Below the pieces are notes generated by a model. It made no database searches. It was not told where the DNA came from and was given only the letters and a program-made list of their open reading frames with translations. From an uncultured Bacteroidales bacterium (GTDB lineage Bacteria; Bacteroidota; Bacteroidia; Bacteroidales; F082), in NCBI GenBank assembly GCA_946405575.1, contig CAMJHP010000020.1, forward strand, positions 1 through 44,978: a stretch of 44,978 nt of DNA. Direction: 5' to 3'. The translations under genes and the position numbers were made by a program. Of the stretch, positions 33,201-40,806 are shown in pieces (position 1 is the stretch's first letter; each line of letters opens with the position of its first letter).

Positions 33201-33797
33201 ACGGCCAGTGACCAGTCGCTGCCGTTTGACGCTCAGAAGCTCATCGCGGCCATCGTGGCTGACCAAGAGGATGAGTTTACGGAGCTGAAGTATTGGATTA
33301 GGCCGTTGCCCGAGGTGGTGGACACCTTCTTGCACCTGGTAGTGAAAGAGACGCTGCCGAAGTATGACGGCATGAACGACTTGATCAAGGACTCGCTGAA
33401 CCACCTGTATTGCAGCGAAGGGATGCGCATGGTTGACCGCAGGAGGCATTTCAATTCCTTGCTCAGCAAGTATGAGGCCTTCCTGAAGAAGCTGTACTAT
33501 ATCCTCAACAACCATGAGATGCGGCCTGTGTTGGCCGACCATATCGCGCCGACCTTCATGGATGCGCTGCTGTCGTATTCGTGCCTGGCAGGATTGCGCA
33601 GCAACCCGAAGCCTGTGTATCAGAAATTCGCCACTTACTTGGAGCTGGTGAAGGGCTGGAGGAACGACGAATCACATGAGGCGGGCGTATCGACGGAGCA
33701 GGAGCTGAGAGCGGCGACGCATATCGTGGTGGCGATGTATGTGTTTTTGGTGTCGCAGATTACGGGCGAGCTGGAGGAAGTGGGGGCGATGGAGTAA
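30216..33797 (+). CDS. hsdR: Type I restriction endonuclease subunit R
   Basis: A 1193-residue motor and nuclease subunit. The N-terminal nuclease domain has IDLVILINGLPIITAELKN, with Asp142 and the Glu156-x-Lys158 pair of the PD-(D/E)XK site. The helicase core has Walker A HSAGSGKT (295-302), DEAH box (404-407) and FTATPK (about 458), then the second RecA lobe with EKFQTGFDQPLLHTMFVDK and QTLSRLNR. The remaining ~450 residues are helical and bind the HsdM/HsdS core. Longer than the typical 1000-1100. Strongly G/C-ending codons as in hsdM. It is separated from hsdMS by the AbiE remnant and the AAA+ gene, and has its own promoter. All key residues seen are intact. Confidence 0.95.
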   Translation: MSNGLTEKRFEEHITDCLAGSAMYCQREHQDFDIKNMCDRGELLRFMKAQTKAWAKLTKEFGEGALDEVVRVYNSTLDNQGMLHVLKKGIKIKGTEVRFVAFKDEMAPEGSEPDLLYKANRFAVVRQMRYSLDKKDSQNSIDLVILINGLPIITAELKNEFTDQNYTHSIMQYRKDRNPDNRFLRSCLVHFAVDNNYAFMTTRLKGDDTHFLPFNQDSVNPAIEGDYATAYLWRDIWQAESLLNIIEHFIKSYRVKVTDKENTVFFPRFHQLRAVRKLVGLAKTEGAGHNYLIEHSAGSGKTKTMAWLAHQLANTMDAQGNPVYDSIIMVTDRIVLNANMADDVNAFEEVAKTVCDIRKGSYKLAAALDEANPPRIIVCTVQKFSFALPFLKNKTNRKYAIIVDEAHTALGNEAMKDLAEALTVDDGTLLEEGFEDTYDLTLAYMQRMRQKMSHLSFYAFTATPKDKTYILFGHKTTKESNNEMLRSIGGEYYEAHDYYTMKQAIDEKFILDVLQNYVTYQTMFEYVQREWDDFGPKMPVYKDEYEKKKAIKLIMEALNADPNNMRQKAKMMVAYFMQHTINKIGGRAKAMVVTDSRKSAVMYKQFIDEIIHLEYNDAIKSLVAFSGKVELDGQTYSEESMNGFGIRDNAIREQFNKPEFKILIVAEKFQTGFDQPLLHTMFVDKLMGGIQCIQTLSRLNRCYRDGQIEKTDTMVIDFRNHAEDVQEAFQKYYQRTELEGGVDLQRLYTLKNNIDNYKVYSPDEVRTVAKAVVENHLDIVPGVLAHIVNNYVLPMGTEDKDMLRKYVERYVRSYGFLSQVMDFIDTDLEEFYIFCKLFYKYLPYTKETLPMEILEQINLEKLRQQLTFDGALPLEAEDATIKTTTGQDPTAKRPDEELPLAEILNIVNEPYKEFLTSHDKVVRSIVDDIQEDVEIIEAFRAGNNPDILAKLIYEKLMEKAEGNIMQFMDLLKELNDETPFSKAFVSAMVDLMAKNTASDQSLPFDAQKLIAAIVADQEDEFTELKYWIRPLPEVVDTFLHLVVKETLPKYDGMNDLIKDSLNHLYCSEGMRMVDRRRHFNSLLSKYEAFLKKLYYILNNHEMRPVLADHIAPTFMDALLSYSCLAGLRSNPKPVYQKFATYLELVKGWRNDESHEAGVSTEQELRAATHIVVAMYVFLVSQITGELEEVGAME

Positions 33798-33855
33798 TGC
33801 TCGCATTCCGAAGTGCTACCGTCTTTCCCGTGAAGGTATAAAATGGCATTCATCT

Positions 33856-34344
33856 TTACTCGTCTAGATAAGCGTCCAGGAAGCTTTCTGCCAGACTATT
33901 GGGGCGGATGTTCTTTCGGGCATCATCTGGCGTGAACCACTGATAGGAGTCAATCTCTTGGTTGGGTGAGAGTTCGCTGTCGTCTTTCACAAAAGCCGTG
34001 AAGTTGCACATCAGTGTGTTCGATGGCTCAAAGAAACTGGTGCGGTTGAACTTGATGCGGCTGACGGTCATTCCTGTCTCTTCCTTGATTTCACGACCGA
34101 CGGCATGTTCCACTTGCTCGCCACGATTCACATAGCCCGCCACAAGAACAAACCACGGCCTGCCATATTGTTTAATCAACAGGATTTTCCCATTTTGTTC
34201 GTTGATTACAATCATACTCACAGCCACGTTATACATAGGAAACCTGAACTGCTGGCATTGAGGGCAGTAAGGTACGATGCCTTCTCCCTCAAGTTCCTTT
34301 TCGACGAGCGGCGTTCCGCATTCAAAGCAATGTTTCTGTATCAT
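33856..34344 (-). CDS. Nudix hydrolase with N-terminal zinc ribbon (NudC-like)
   Basis: 162 residues. A zinc ribbon has Cys6-x2-Cys9 and Cys27-x2-Cys30, and the Nudix box follows (GYVNRGE at 70-76, then REIKEETG at 84-91). The Zn-ribbon/Nudix order is that of NADH pyrophosphatase NudC, which also removes NAD caps from RNA, but this protein is shorter and lacks the large N-terminal domain, so the substrate is open. It is 15 bases downstream of the cupin gene on the same strand, so likely the second gene of a two-gene operon. It converges on hsdR without an obvious terminator. Confidence 0.88.
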   Translation of the reverse strand: MIQKHCFECGTPLVEKELEGEGIVPYCPQCQQFRFPMYNVAVSMIVINEQNGKILLIKQYGRPWFVLVAGYVNRGEQVEHAVGREIKEETGMTVSRIKFNRTSFFEPSNTLMCNFTAFVKDDSELSPNQEIDSYQWFTPDDARKNIRPNSLAESFLDAYLDE

Positions 34345-34359
34345 ATTGTTTGATTATTT

Positions 34360-34821
34360 TCAACATAATCTCTCGAATAATTCTGCGTATTTTGGGAACT
34401 GCTGTAATAATGTGTCTTTGTGTCCAAGTTCGAAGTTCTCAAAGCTGAAGGCAGGAGCCACAGCGCAGCCCACCAAACAGAATCCCTTTTTCGAAGGGAT
34501 TTCTGCTGCAAACCATTGTTCGGGAAGGATCACCACCTGCATTTCGCCATCGGGCGAAAGATTGTGAATACTCAAATGCCCCTTGGTATCGATGACATAG
34601 AGGCTAAGCGGTTCGCCAGTATGATAGTACCAAATCTCCGTCACGCTGTGTAACCTGTGGAAAGCCGATATGTCGTTGTCTGTAAGCATATAATAAATAG
34701 TAGATATATCTTTTTTGCCTGTTTTGTCGTTGCCGTATAGCTGACGGTAATAGCCGCCTTCAGGATGCGGCTTCAGCTGATGCTTTTCAATAATTCTCTG
34801 ATATTCTATGTTGTTAGCCAT
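34360..34821 (-). CDS. DUF985 cupin-domain protein
   Basis: 153 residues of the cupin_5/DUF985 family: HPEGGYYRQLY near the start, ISTIYYMLTDNDISAFHRLH, EIWYYHTGEPLSLYVID, and VVILPEQWFAAEIPSKKG, followed by GCAVAPAFSFENFEL. The His and Glu residues of FHRLHSVTEIWYYH are the likely metal ligands of the beta-barrel. Enzymatic activity is unknown for most members; some relatives act on nucleotide sugars. The start lies seven bases past the inverted repeat at 34828-34945. Confidence 0.88.
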   Translation of the reverse strand: MANNIEYQRIIEKHQLKPHPEGGYYRQLYGNDKTGKKDISTIYYMLTDNDISAFHRLHSVTEIWYYHTGEPLSLYVIDTKGHLSIHNLSPDGEMQVVILPEQWFAAEIPSKKGFCLVGCAVAPAFSFENFELGHKDTLLQQFPKYAELFERLC

Positions 34822-34827
34822 AATATA

Positions 34828-34945
34828 TGAGCAAGATTAGTTTACATAAAAGGCGCGTGTCTGAGAGACACGAGACAGCGAGTCGTTGTCCCATGTATCG
34901 AAGTCCCGTGTCAAACGAATAGGTGGTTTGATTCTGAACAGTTGC
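34828..34945 (-). repeat. Right copy of the inverted repeat around the R-M block
   Basis: On the minus strand it begins AACTGTTCAGAATCAAAC and ends CTTTTATGTAAACTAATCTT GCTCA, the same ends and order as 22296-22404 on the plus strand. The interior differs, with several internal dyads such as GTGTCT / AGACAC. Confidence 0.8.
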
Positions 34946-35245
34946 CAGTCATTATTAAATATCTTCTTATTTCTTTCAATGTTATCTCAATTTGTCGTTG
35001 TCCAACGGGTTGGTTGCCATCGCCCATTATTATGGTTTGTTTTGTAGGGTGGCTGGGCCGAAATAGGCAGTATGGACATAAAAAAAACGCTGTGTGTTGT
35101 TCTATGCTGCAAAATTACAAAAAATGACGCAGCCCCAAGTGGTGTATTGGTTATAGGTATTGGAAATATTCCGTGTTTTTGGCCACTGAAAACAAATGAT
35201 ACTACAATACCATCACTTTTCATCGATACACCACGAGCAGTCGAC
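34946..35245. other. Intergenic stretch between cupin and apbE
   Basis: About 300 bases without a supported gene. A minus-strand TAATTTTG (35117-35110), followed by C, with CTTG 19 bases upstream, could start a long leader for the cupin-Nudix pair or a small RNA; nothing further supports either. Short open frames on both strands here lack coding character. Confidence 0.4.
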
Positions 35246-36238
35246 TTATTCTACTACTAACGATTGAAATCCTTCCGTTGCATAAGTCTCCAGCTCGCCT
35301 TGCTTGTTGACGAAAATGTAATATGTTTCCACGCCGCTCAAACTATCGATGAGGGGTAGTGATTGTTCCAAACCCATCACCATACAAATGGAAGCCAAGG
35401 CATCTGCCCAGACAGAGTTTTCGGCAAGTACGGTTGCGCTGAGTAGTTGATGTTCAACGGGATAACCAGTTTTTGGGTTGATGCAATGGGAATATCGCTT
35501 TCCGTCTCGTTCCACATATTTACGGGTGCTGCCAGAAGTGACTAATCCTTTGTTACATAATGCAATACGGGTGTGTACAACTTGTTCCGAGTCCCAATTT
35601 TCAGCGGGCTTTTCGATGCCCACAATCCAGGGCTGTCCATTGGGCTTTTCGCCACGAGCTATAATTTCGCCGCCCGTGTCGACCAAATAGTTCTTGATGT
35701 TATGGCTGTCTAAGAACCCTGCAATCAAATCTGAAGTATAACCTTGGGCAATGGCATTGAAATCTAAGGTTATGGCAGGGGTCTCTTTGATGACTTTCCC
35801 GTTTTCGATGCGCACTTTTCGGTAATCGACTAATTGTTTTAAACTGTCGATGAGTTGGGGCGTGATGCTGTCACCTTTCTTGTAACTGAAGCCCCAAGCA
35901 GCCACGATGGGTGAGATGGTGGGGTCGAAGTAGCCGTTGGAAAGACGAGCGGCTTCTTGTGCGATGCGGAAGTTGTCGATGAAAATAGAGTCAAGTGTAA
36001 CCTCCTCGTTGCGATTGACTTTTGAGATGACGGAATTGTGTACCCAAAGATTGACTGATATGTCGACGGCATGAAAAATCGAGTCAATTTCATGCTGAAA
36101 ATTGCGTCCTTGCTCGTCAAAATAGGTCACGGCATAATATGAGCCTTGTGCTTGGCCTTGCAGCACCATCTTCTTAGGCTGCTTCTCACACGACGCTAGA
36201 ACCGCCAAACCAATCATCATTAACCAAACCTTTTTCAT
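35246..36238 (-). CDS. apbE: FAD:protein FMN transferase (ApbE), lipoprotein
   Basis: 330 residues with lipobox VLASC (Cys17). ApbE covalently attaches FMN to a Thr of target proteins such as NqrB/NqrC and RnfG. Family motifs seen: GSYYAVTYFD, NGYFDPTISPIVAAWGF, ITLDFNAIAQGY, YLVDTGGEI, VTSGSTRKY, YSHCINPKTGYPV and SVWADALAS; the GG of DTGGEI and the WADA Asp are the conserved FAD/Mg positions. Third gene of a minus-strand operon, 23 bases after the DUF5686 gene. Its flavoprotein targets are not in the window. Confidence 0.94.
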   Translation of the reverse strand: MKKVWLMMIGLAVLASCEKQPKKMVLQGQAQGSYYAVTYFDEQGRNFQHEIDSIFHAVDISVNLWVHNSVISKVNRNEEVTLDSIFIDNFRIAQEAARLSNGYFDPTISPIVAAWGFSYKKGDSITPQLIDSLKQLVDYRKVRIENGKVIKETPAITLDFNAIAQGYTSDLIAGFLDSHNIKNYLVDTGGEIIARGEKPNGQPWIVGIEKPAENWDSEQVVHTRIALCNKGLVTSGSTRKYVERDGKRYSHCINPKTGYPVEHQLLSATVLAENSVWADALASICMVMGLEQSLPLIDSLSGVETYYIFVNKQGELETYATEGFQSLVVE

Positions 36239-36261
36239 AACGAATAACTCCTAACTGCAAA

Positions 36262-38727
36262 CTACAAATCAATGATAGCACTCCATTTCCAAGCAAAGTT
36301 GTCCCAAACATTGGGCAGGCTATACGGTCCATAACGGTAAAACACTCCCGCTCCGATTTTCGTAAAAGGCGTGGCCAATAGCCCGTCGATGACGAAGCCG
36401 CTCTCTATATAGCCTTTTTCCATCGTCTTGAAGTTCTTGTTGGGGAAGGCATCAGAGCGTCTCAAATCGCCCCAACCGATGTTGGTAATGATGGATAACT
36501 GTGGCTTAAACCACTGCGAATCAGTCTTCCAAAGCATACCGTTGAAATTGTGGCTCAGATAAAGGGCAACAAAACGGTCGCAGAAAAACTCATCCAAGCG
36601 CATAGTGCTGAAACTGCCTGGCGAGTATATTCCGAAGCGGTCGTATGTACCAAGAATATTGAATGTTTCCATGATTGGGCATGATGCTGTGGCGTATCCA
36701 GCTTGCAGCATTACTTTGGCGACACCTAAATAATGTGTGTAGAAATATTTGGAAGCCTCAAACTTGATTCTGTCGTATTCAAACTCTCCACCTAAGAGGT
36801 TTGGGAAGGAATGTTGATACGCGACCCAGACAATGGGATAGAGGGTGCCCAACGAGCGAATGCCGTTTGGGGAGCTGATGAACTTCTCTTTGTATGCGAA
36901 TCGGAGTTTCAACTCGGCAATGGTAAAACGGCCTTCTGTCAACGAGTCGGAGGGAGTAAGGGAGAACTGTGCATTATAATGCTTGTGGCTCTTGCTGAAG
37001 TTGAGGTATGCCTTAAAATAGCGGGCAAAACGGGTCGAAAAAGTGAGGTCGAAACGGTCTCTGTGGGTGTGGACGTTCTCGTAGAAAGTGTATTTGTAGT
37101 TGAATGGAGAAAAGACGGAGTTGTTTTCCATTTCAAGAAGACCGCCGAATTCACCCATAGGCTCCGACCTGTGGGAGTATTGGAAATCGAGTTCCATTTG
37201 TCGCTGTCGGTTGAGTTTCAGCTTGAGCCCACCATTGTAGTCCAGGCTTTTTATCCGTGTCCAGTAACCGAAAGAGCCCCGGAGACTGAGCCATCGTGAG
37301 AGTCTGTCGTTAGTGCTGGCGCCGAGGCCGAAATAAAACCCTCTTGTACCAGAAAAATTGATAGTTCTGTTAAGGTCGAGGTTGACTGGGCCTGCTGTGA
37401 TGGCGGATTCATACAGCAGCTTATCGGTGAAGCCTAAAACACGGTCGAAGATGTTGTTGCCCTCGGTGAGCGAGTCGACAAGGAGATAGGTGGCTCTTAC
37501 CCTTTGGGTGAGCGAGTCAATACGGTGTTCGTTCCAAAAAGTCTCGTCACGATAGGCGGCATCGGGATCCACTTCGATTTCTATGTCAGAGAACTGCCGC
37601 TTGCTGAGTTCGGGGTTGATTTCAATGTCACTTAGATAACTCTTGCCAATGGCGACCATGGGGAAAGTGTTGCCGTCCACACTGACCACCATACTGGGAA
37701 ATTTCAAGTTGGTGTTGAGTTGTTTCGGGAACCATTGTCCTTCCACTTTTTGGTAAAGTTGCTGAATGTCAGCGATGAAAATGCCACCTGCATCATCGGG
37801 TGAGGCTTTCACGCTTTGCAAGGCCCACCCATCGCTGTTGACAGTCATTGTGCCGCGCAAGCCGTTGAAGGTGCTGCCACGTACCGGATGGAACGAGATC
37901 ACATACAGAGAATCGCCTTGCCCAATAGGTTGAACGGTCTCCAAAGTGAAGAAATAATGCCGTTTGCTTCCTCGACTGATAGGGTTAACATAGTCTGTGC
38001 CAGTAATACTGATGGTTTCGTCATAAAAACTGACACTTTGCATACTGTTGACCAGATAAATGAAAGTCGGTTCCTTCATTCCGGCTACTTTGGTACCAAG
38101 CACATGCTGCAATTTTCGGTCAGGGGACTTGAACAGCACCTCTGAGGCTGTTTCCATCACCATCAAGTCGCTCTTTTTCATAATGCTGTCGAAAAGCCGA
38201 AGGTCGGTCATCTCAAGAGCGGTATCGTTGGCCAAAGCTTGACCGAAACTGCTGCTATCGATGGTGATAACCATTTTGTCGTAGATATTGTACCGATAGG
38301 AGTCCAACGAATTAGGATTGTTGGCCTTGCGATGGGCAAGTAGGCTGTCAATGATTCGATGAGCAGGGTTCTCGCCAGCTTCAACGGTGACTTCATTCAA
38401 CTCAAATGTCATGGGCATCAGTGCAACATTGCACTTATTTTGGTTGGCCTTTAGATGAATCTCCTTGGGCTCGTAACCGATGGACGAGAATTTGACCTTT
38501 TGGATGAGCACTTCAGAAGTGATTTCATATTTTCCGTCGATGTCGCTGATGACACCGTGTTGTCCTTCATTGACGACCACATTGACGAAAGCCAAAGGTT
38601 GACGGTTGCGTTCATCAGTGATTTTGCCGCTCAGGGTGTATGATTGGGAAAAGAGCGCTTCTGTGGAGAAAATGAAAAACAGAAGGAACAAGGAGGAAGG
38701 AATCCTTAGGCAGGAAGAATGCTTCAT
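36262..38727 (-). CDS. DUF5686 outer-membrane protein with carboxypeptidase-regulatory-like domain
   Basis: 821 residues. A signal peptide (to about residue 27, ALFSQ) is followed by a CarboxypepD_reg-like Ig domain (about 30-115: YTLSGKITDERNRQPLAFVN, GVISDIDGKYEI, SSIGYEPKEI) and the long DUF5686 region ending in a beta-barrel with aromatic strands (RGFYFGLGASTNDRLSRWLS, KYFYTHYLGVAKVMLQAG). This is the usual Bacteroidota architecture; the protein is thought to sit in the outer membrane, function unknown. ATG overlaps the stop of the upstream ftsB-like gene (ATGA). It shares the operon with apbE. Confidence 0.88.
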   Translation of the reverse strand: MKHSSCLRIPSSLFLLFFIFSTEALFSQSYTLSGKITDERNRQPLAFVNVVVNEGQHGVISDIDGKYEITSEVLIQKVKFSSIGYEPKEIHLKANQNKCNVALMPMTFELNEVTVEAGENPAHRIIDSLLAHRKANNPNSLDSYRYNIYDKMVITIDSSSFGQALANDTALEMTDLRLFDSIMKKSDLMVMETASEVLFKSPDRKLQHVLGTKVAGMKEPTFIYLVNSMQSVSFYDETISITGTDYVNPISRGSKRHYFFTLETVQPIGQGDSLYVISFHPVRGSTFNGLRGTMTVNSDGWALQSVKASPDDAGGIFIADIQQLYQKVEGQWFPKQLNTNLKFPSMVVSVDGNTFPMVAIGKSYLSDIEINPELSKRQFSDIEIEVDPDAAYRDETFWNEHRIDSLTQRVRATYLLVDSLTEGNNIFDRVLGFTDKLLYESAITAGPVNLDLNRTINFSGTRGFYFGLGASTNDRLSRWLSLRGSFGYWTRIKSLDYNGGLKLKLNRQRQMELDFQYSHRSEPMGEFGGLLEMENNSVFSPFNYKYTFYENVHTHRDRFDLTFSTRFARYFKAYLNFSKSHKHYNAQFSLTPSDSLTEGRFTIAELKLRFAYKEKFISSPNGIRSLGTLYPIVWVAYQHSFPNLLGGEFEYDRIKFEASKYFYTHYLGVAKVMLQAGYATASCPIMETFNILGTYDRFGIYSPGSFSTMRLDEFFCDRFVALYLSHNFNGMLWKTDSQWFKPQLSIITNIGWGDLRRSDAFPNKNFKTMEKGYIESGFVIDGLLATPFTKIGAGVFYRYGPYSLPNVWDNFAWKWSAIIDL

Positions 38728-39020
38728 TCTTGAGTTTCAATTAGATAGATGACTTCGTTGTCGCGTTTCATCAGATATTGCTCGCGTGCCACCTTTTCCA
38801 TCGTGGCGGTATCATTTTTCAAGGCATCAAGGTATTCCTTGTTCGTCGAGATTTCCTTTTCGTAATACTCAATTTGTTGCTTTTGGTCTTTCAGCAACTT
38901 ATGAAGCTTGATTTGTTCGAAAAGGTTGAATTGGTCAATAAATAGGATGACCACTACGAAGATGACGGTGGTGTAGACGTAGCGGTTGTTGAGTTTGCGC
39001 AAGACTTCCTTGAATGTCAT
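38724..39020 (-). CDS. FtsB/DivIC-type septum formation initiator
   Basis: 98 residues from the ATG at 39020, chosen because it has a good RBS (AAGGAG) and gives the normal family start MTFKEVLRKLNNRYVYTTVI; an upstream in-frame ATG at 39113 would add 31 atypical residues. One membrane helix (about 14-33) is followed by a coiled coil (LLKDQKQQIEYYEKEISTNK) and the conserved tail EKVAREQYLMKRDNEVIYLI. These bitopic proteins join FtsL and FtsQ in the divisome. First gene of the operon with the DUF5686 protein and apbE. Confidence 0.88.
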   Translation of the reverse strand: MTFKEVLRKLNNRYVYTTVIFVVVILFIDQFNLFEQIKLHKLLKDQKQQIEYYEKEISTNKEYLDALKNDTATMEKVAREQYLMKRDNEVIYLIETQE

Positions 39021-39126
39021 AATTTCTCCTTTCTGCAAAAGTATACAGATCTGTCGAAATAGGTCGACAGTAAAAAAACCGAGCGCAAAGGTAATATATT
39101 TCGATGAACTCAATGAGCTTTTTTCT

Positions 39127-39134
39127 TAATTTTG
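39127..39134 (+). promoter_or_regulatory. -7 element of ridA
   Basis: TAATTTTG followed by C, 29 bases upstream of ATG 39164. The bases that follow (GCGCTCAG) coincide with half of the dyad found before the AAA+ gene. Confidence 0.55.
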
Positions 39135-39163
39135 CGCTCAGAAATCCTACAAATTTTGAAACT

Positions 39164-39538
39164 ATGAAAAAAGTAATCGCTACAACAAAGGCTCCAGGAG
39201 CCATCGGACCTTACAGTCAGGCCATTGAGGCTAATGGAATGGTATTCATTTCAGGTCAACTTCCCATCAATCCTGCCACGGGCGAAATGCCGGAAGGCGT
39301 CAGTGCTCAGACCGAGCAAAGTTTGAAAAACCTTGAAGCCATCCTCAACGAAGCGGGTTGCACCTTCGACAATGTGGTGAAGTCGACCTGCTATTTGGCT
39401 GATATGAGCTATTTTGGAGAGATGAATGCTGTGTATGGCAAGTATTTCAAGGGCGATTATCCCGCTCGTGCTGCTTTCGCAGTGAAGGAACTGCCCAAGA
39501 AGGCTTTGGTTGAAATCGAAATGATTGCCGCAAAGTGA
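39164..39538 (+). CDS. ridA: RidA family enamine/imine deaminase
   Basis: 124 residues from ATG 39164; the in-frame ATG 20 codons upstream lies before the promoter element and would add a non-family extension. Typical sequence throughout: KAPGAIGPYSQAI, VFISGQLPINPATGEMPEG, TEQSLKNLEAIL, VKSTCYLADM, and YPARAAFAVKELPKKALVEI with the catalytic Arg of the PARAAF motif. RidA hydrolyses reactive 2-aminoacrylate and related imines produced by PLP enzymes. Monocistronic. Confidence 0.95.
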   Translation: MKKVIATTKAPGAIGPYSQAIEANGMVFISGQLPINPATGEMPEGVSAQTEQSLKNLEAILNEAGCTFDNVVKSTCYLADMSYFGEMNAVYGKYFKGDYPARAAFAVKELPKKALVEIEMIAAK

Positions 39539-39550
39539 TGTCCATATCTT

Positions 39551-39699
39551 TATCGTCCGCCTTTGGATTGGCTCCGTCGTCCCTTTTCACTTTGATTTCC
39601 ACATTGTTTTAGTAGAGACTTGTGTGAGGGGAGACACTCTGCATCCGATGGAGCCAACCCATTGGAAGGCAAATGTTAGGAAGGGCTTAGGCGGATGAT
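39551..39699. repeat. Long fold-back element between ridA and the dehydrogenase gene
   Basis: The left part has ATCGTCCGCC and GGATTGGCTCCGTCG; the right part has CGATGGAGCCAACCC and GGCGGATGAT in the reverse-complement order, so the RNA or DNA can fold on itself with a long interrupted stem. No T-tract for termination. No gene in this gap. Confidence 0.6.
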
Positions 39700-39726
39700 T
39701 TGGGTTACCATAAAAACTTTACTGTT

Positions 39727-40647
39727 ATGAGAATCGTCTTTCTTGAACCGCTGGGCTTGAAAGTCCAGCAGATTGAAACCGCTTGTGAAGGTTTGAAAAA
39801 GGCTGGTCACGAAATTGTCATTTATTCCGACCGTAACGAGAACCTTGACGAGTTGAAGCGCCGTGCAGAAGGTGCTGAGGTCATCATCGAGAGTAACATT
39901 CCACTGCGTAAGGATTTCCTTGACGCTTGTCCGAATCTGAAGATGCTTTCTATCGCTTTCACGGGTTTGGACCACATCGATATAGAAGAATGCCAGCGTC
40001 GTGGCATCATCGTGAAAAATGCGGCGGGCTACAGCACTGAGGCTGTGGCCGAGTTGGCTATCGCTATGATGATAGATGTGTACCGTAAAGTACTTGAAAA
40101 CGATGCGATTACACGCCAGTGTAATCGCAAGGGTATTATGCCTGGACGTGAGATAGGAGGCAAGACTATTGGCATCATCGGCTTAGGCAACATTGGTCAG
40201 CGTGTGGCCAAGTTGGCGAATGCTTTCGGTTGCAAGGTGTTAGCTTGGAACCGTACACCGAAACAAATCGATGGCGTGACTTTTGTAGACAAAGAGACCT
40301 TGTTGAAAGAATCCGACATTGTCACTTTACATATTGCTTTGAATGCTGAAACCTGCGATTTCATCACGGAAAAAGATTTTGCCTTGATGAAGCCAGGTAC
40401 AATATTAATCAATACGGCTCGCGGTCCTGTCGTAAATGAGTTGGCTTTGGCCAATGCCTTGAAAGCAGGAAGAATTGCTGGTGCTGCCACTGATGTCTAT
40501 GGAACGGAACCGCCTTTGAACCCTAAGAATCCGCTGTTTGACGCCCCGAACCTCATTATGTTGCCGCACATCGGTTTCGCCACCGAAGAGGCGTTTGGGC
40601 TTCGATTGGGGATTGTCGTTCGCAATATTGAGGAAATGGTTTGTTAA
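39727..40647 (+). CDS. D-isomer-specific 2-hydroxyacid dehydrogenase
   Basis: 306 residues from ATG 39727. Rossmann motif GLGNIG (152-157) for NAD(P), and the catalytic set Arg232 (NTARGPVVNE), Glu261 (TDVYGTEPP) and His281 (MLPHIGFATEEA). The family includes phosphoglycerate, glyoxylate/hydroxypyruvate and lactate dehydrogenases. At 306 residues without an ACT domain it resembles the short PGDH/glyoxylate reductase group, but serC is not adjacent, so the substrate is not fixed. After VLAWNRTPKQ the cofactor-preference residue is Asn/Arg rather than Asp, which leaves NADP use possible. Converges on the SPOR gene. Confidence 0.9.
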   Translation: MRIVFLEPLGLKVQQIETACEGLKKAGHEIVIYSDRNENLDELKRRAEGAEVIIESNIPLRKDFLDACPNLKMLSIAFTGLDHIDIEECQRRGIIVKNAAGYSTEAVAELAIAMMIDVYRKVLENDAITRQCNRKGIMPGREIGGKTIGIIGLGNIGQRVAKLANAFGCKVLAWNRTPKQIDGVTFVDKETLLKESDIVTLHIALNAETCDFITEKDFALMKPGTILINTARGPVVNELALANALKAGRIAGAATDVYGTEPPLNPKNPLFDAPNLIMLPHIGFATEEAFGLRLGIVVRNIEEMVC

Positions 40648-40659
40648 CCTGCTTTTGAG

Positions 40660-40800
40660 GATTGCTTCGCAAGAAATTGTTCAAAAATCGAAATAAAAAT
40701 CGTTCAAAATCAGTTTCTTGTCATAATTTGAGAGATTTTTGACAAGATTTTCATAAGATTTGACTTCGTTGAATACAGAGCATTTCTCGCGAAGCGATTC
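40660..40800. repeat. Inverted repeat of REP type between convergent genes
   Basis: GATTGCTTCGCAAGAAAT (40660-40677) and ATTTCTCGCGAAGCGATTC (40782-40800) are reverse complements with two transitions, 104 bases apart. The word ATTGCTTCGC is shared with the element in hemW. Confidence 0.65.
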
Positions 40801-40806
40801 CGTCAT

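Noticed and set aside
30180-33542. Two long minus-strand open frames (590 and 510 codons) opposite hsdR
   Set aside because: Same reason: hsdR is complete on the plus strand, and the antisense frames have low-complexity composition and no start-site signals.
34942-35223. Small frames on both strands between cupin and apbE
   Set aside because: No RBS, no recognisable domain, and low-complexity translation.
39104-39163. 20-codon N-terminal extension of RidA
   Set aside because: It precedes the promoter element at 39127-39134 and is not part of the family.
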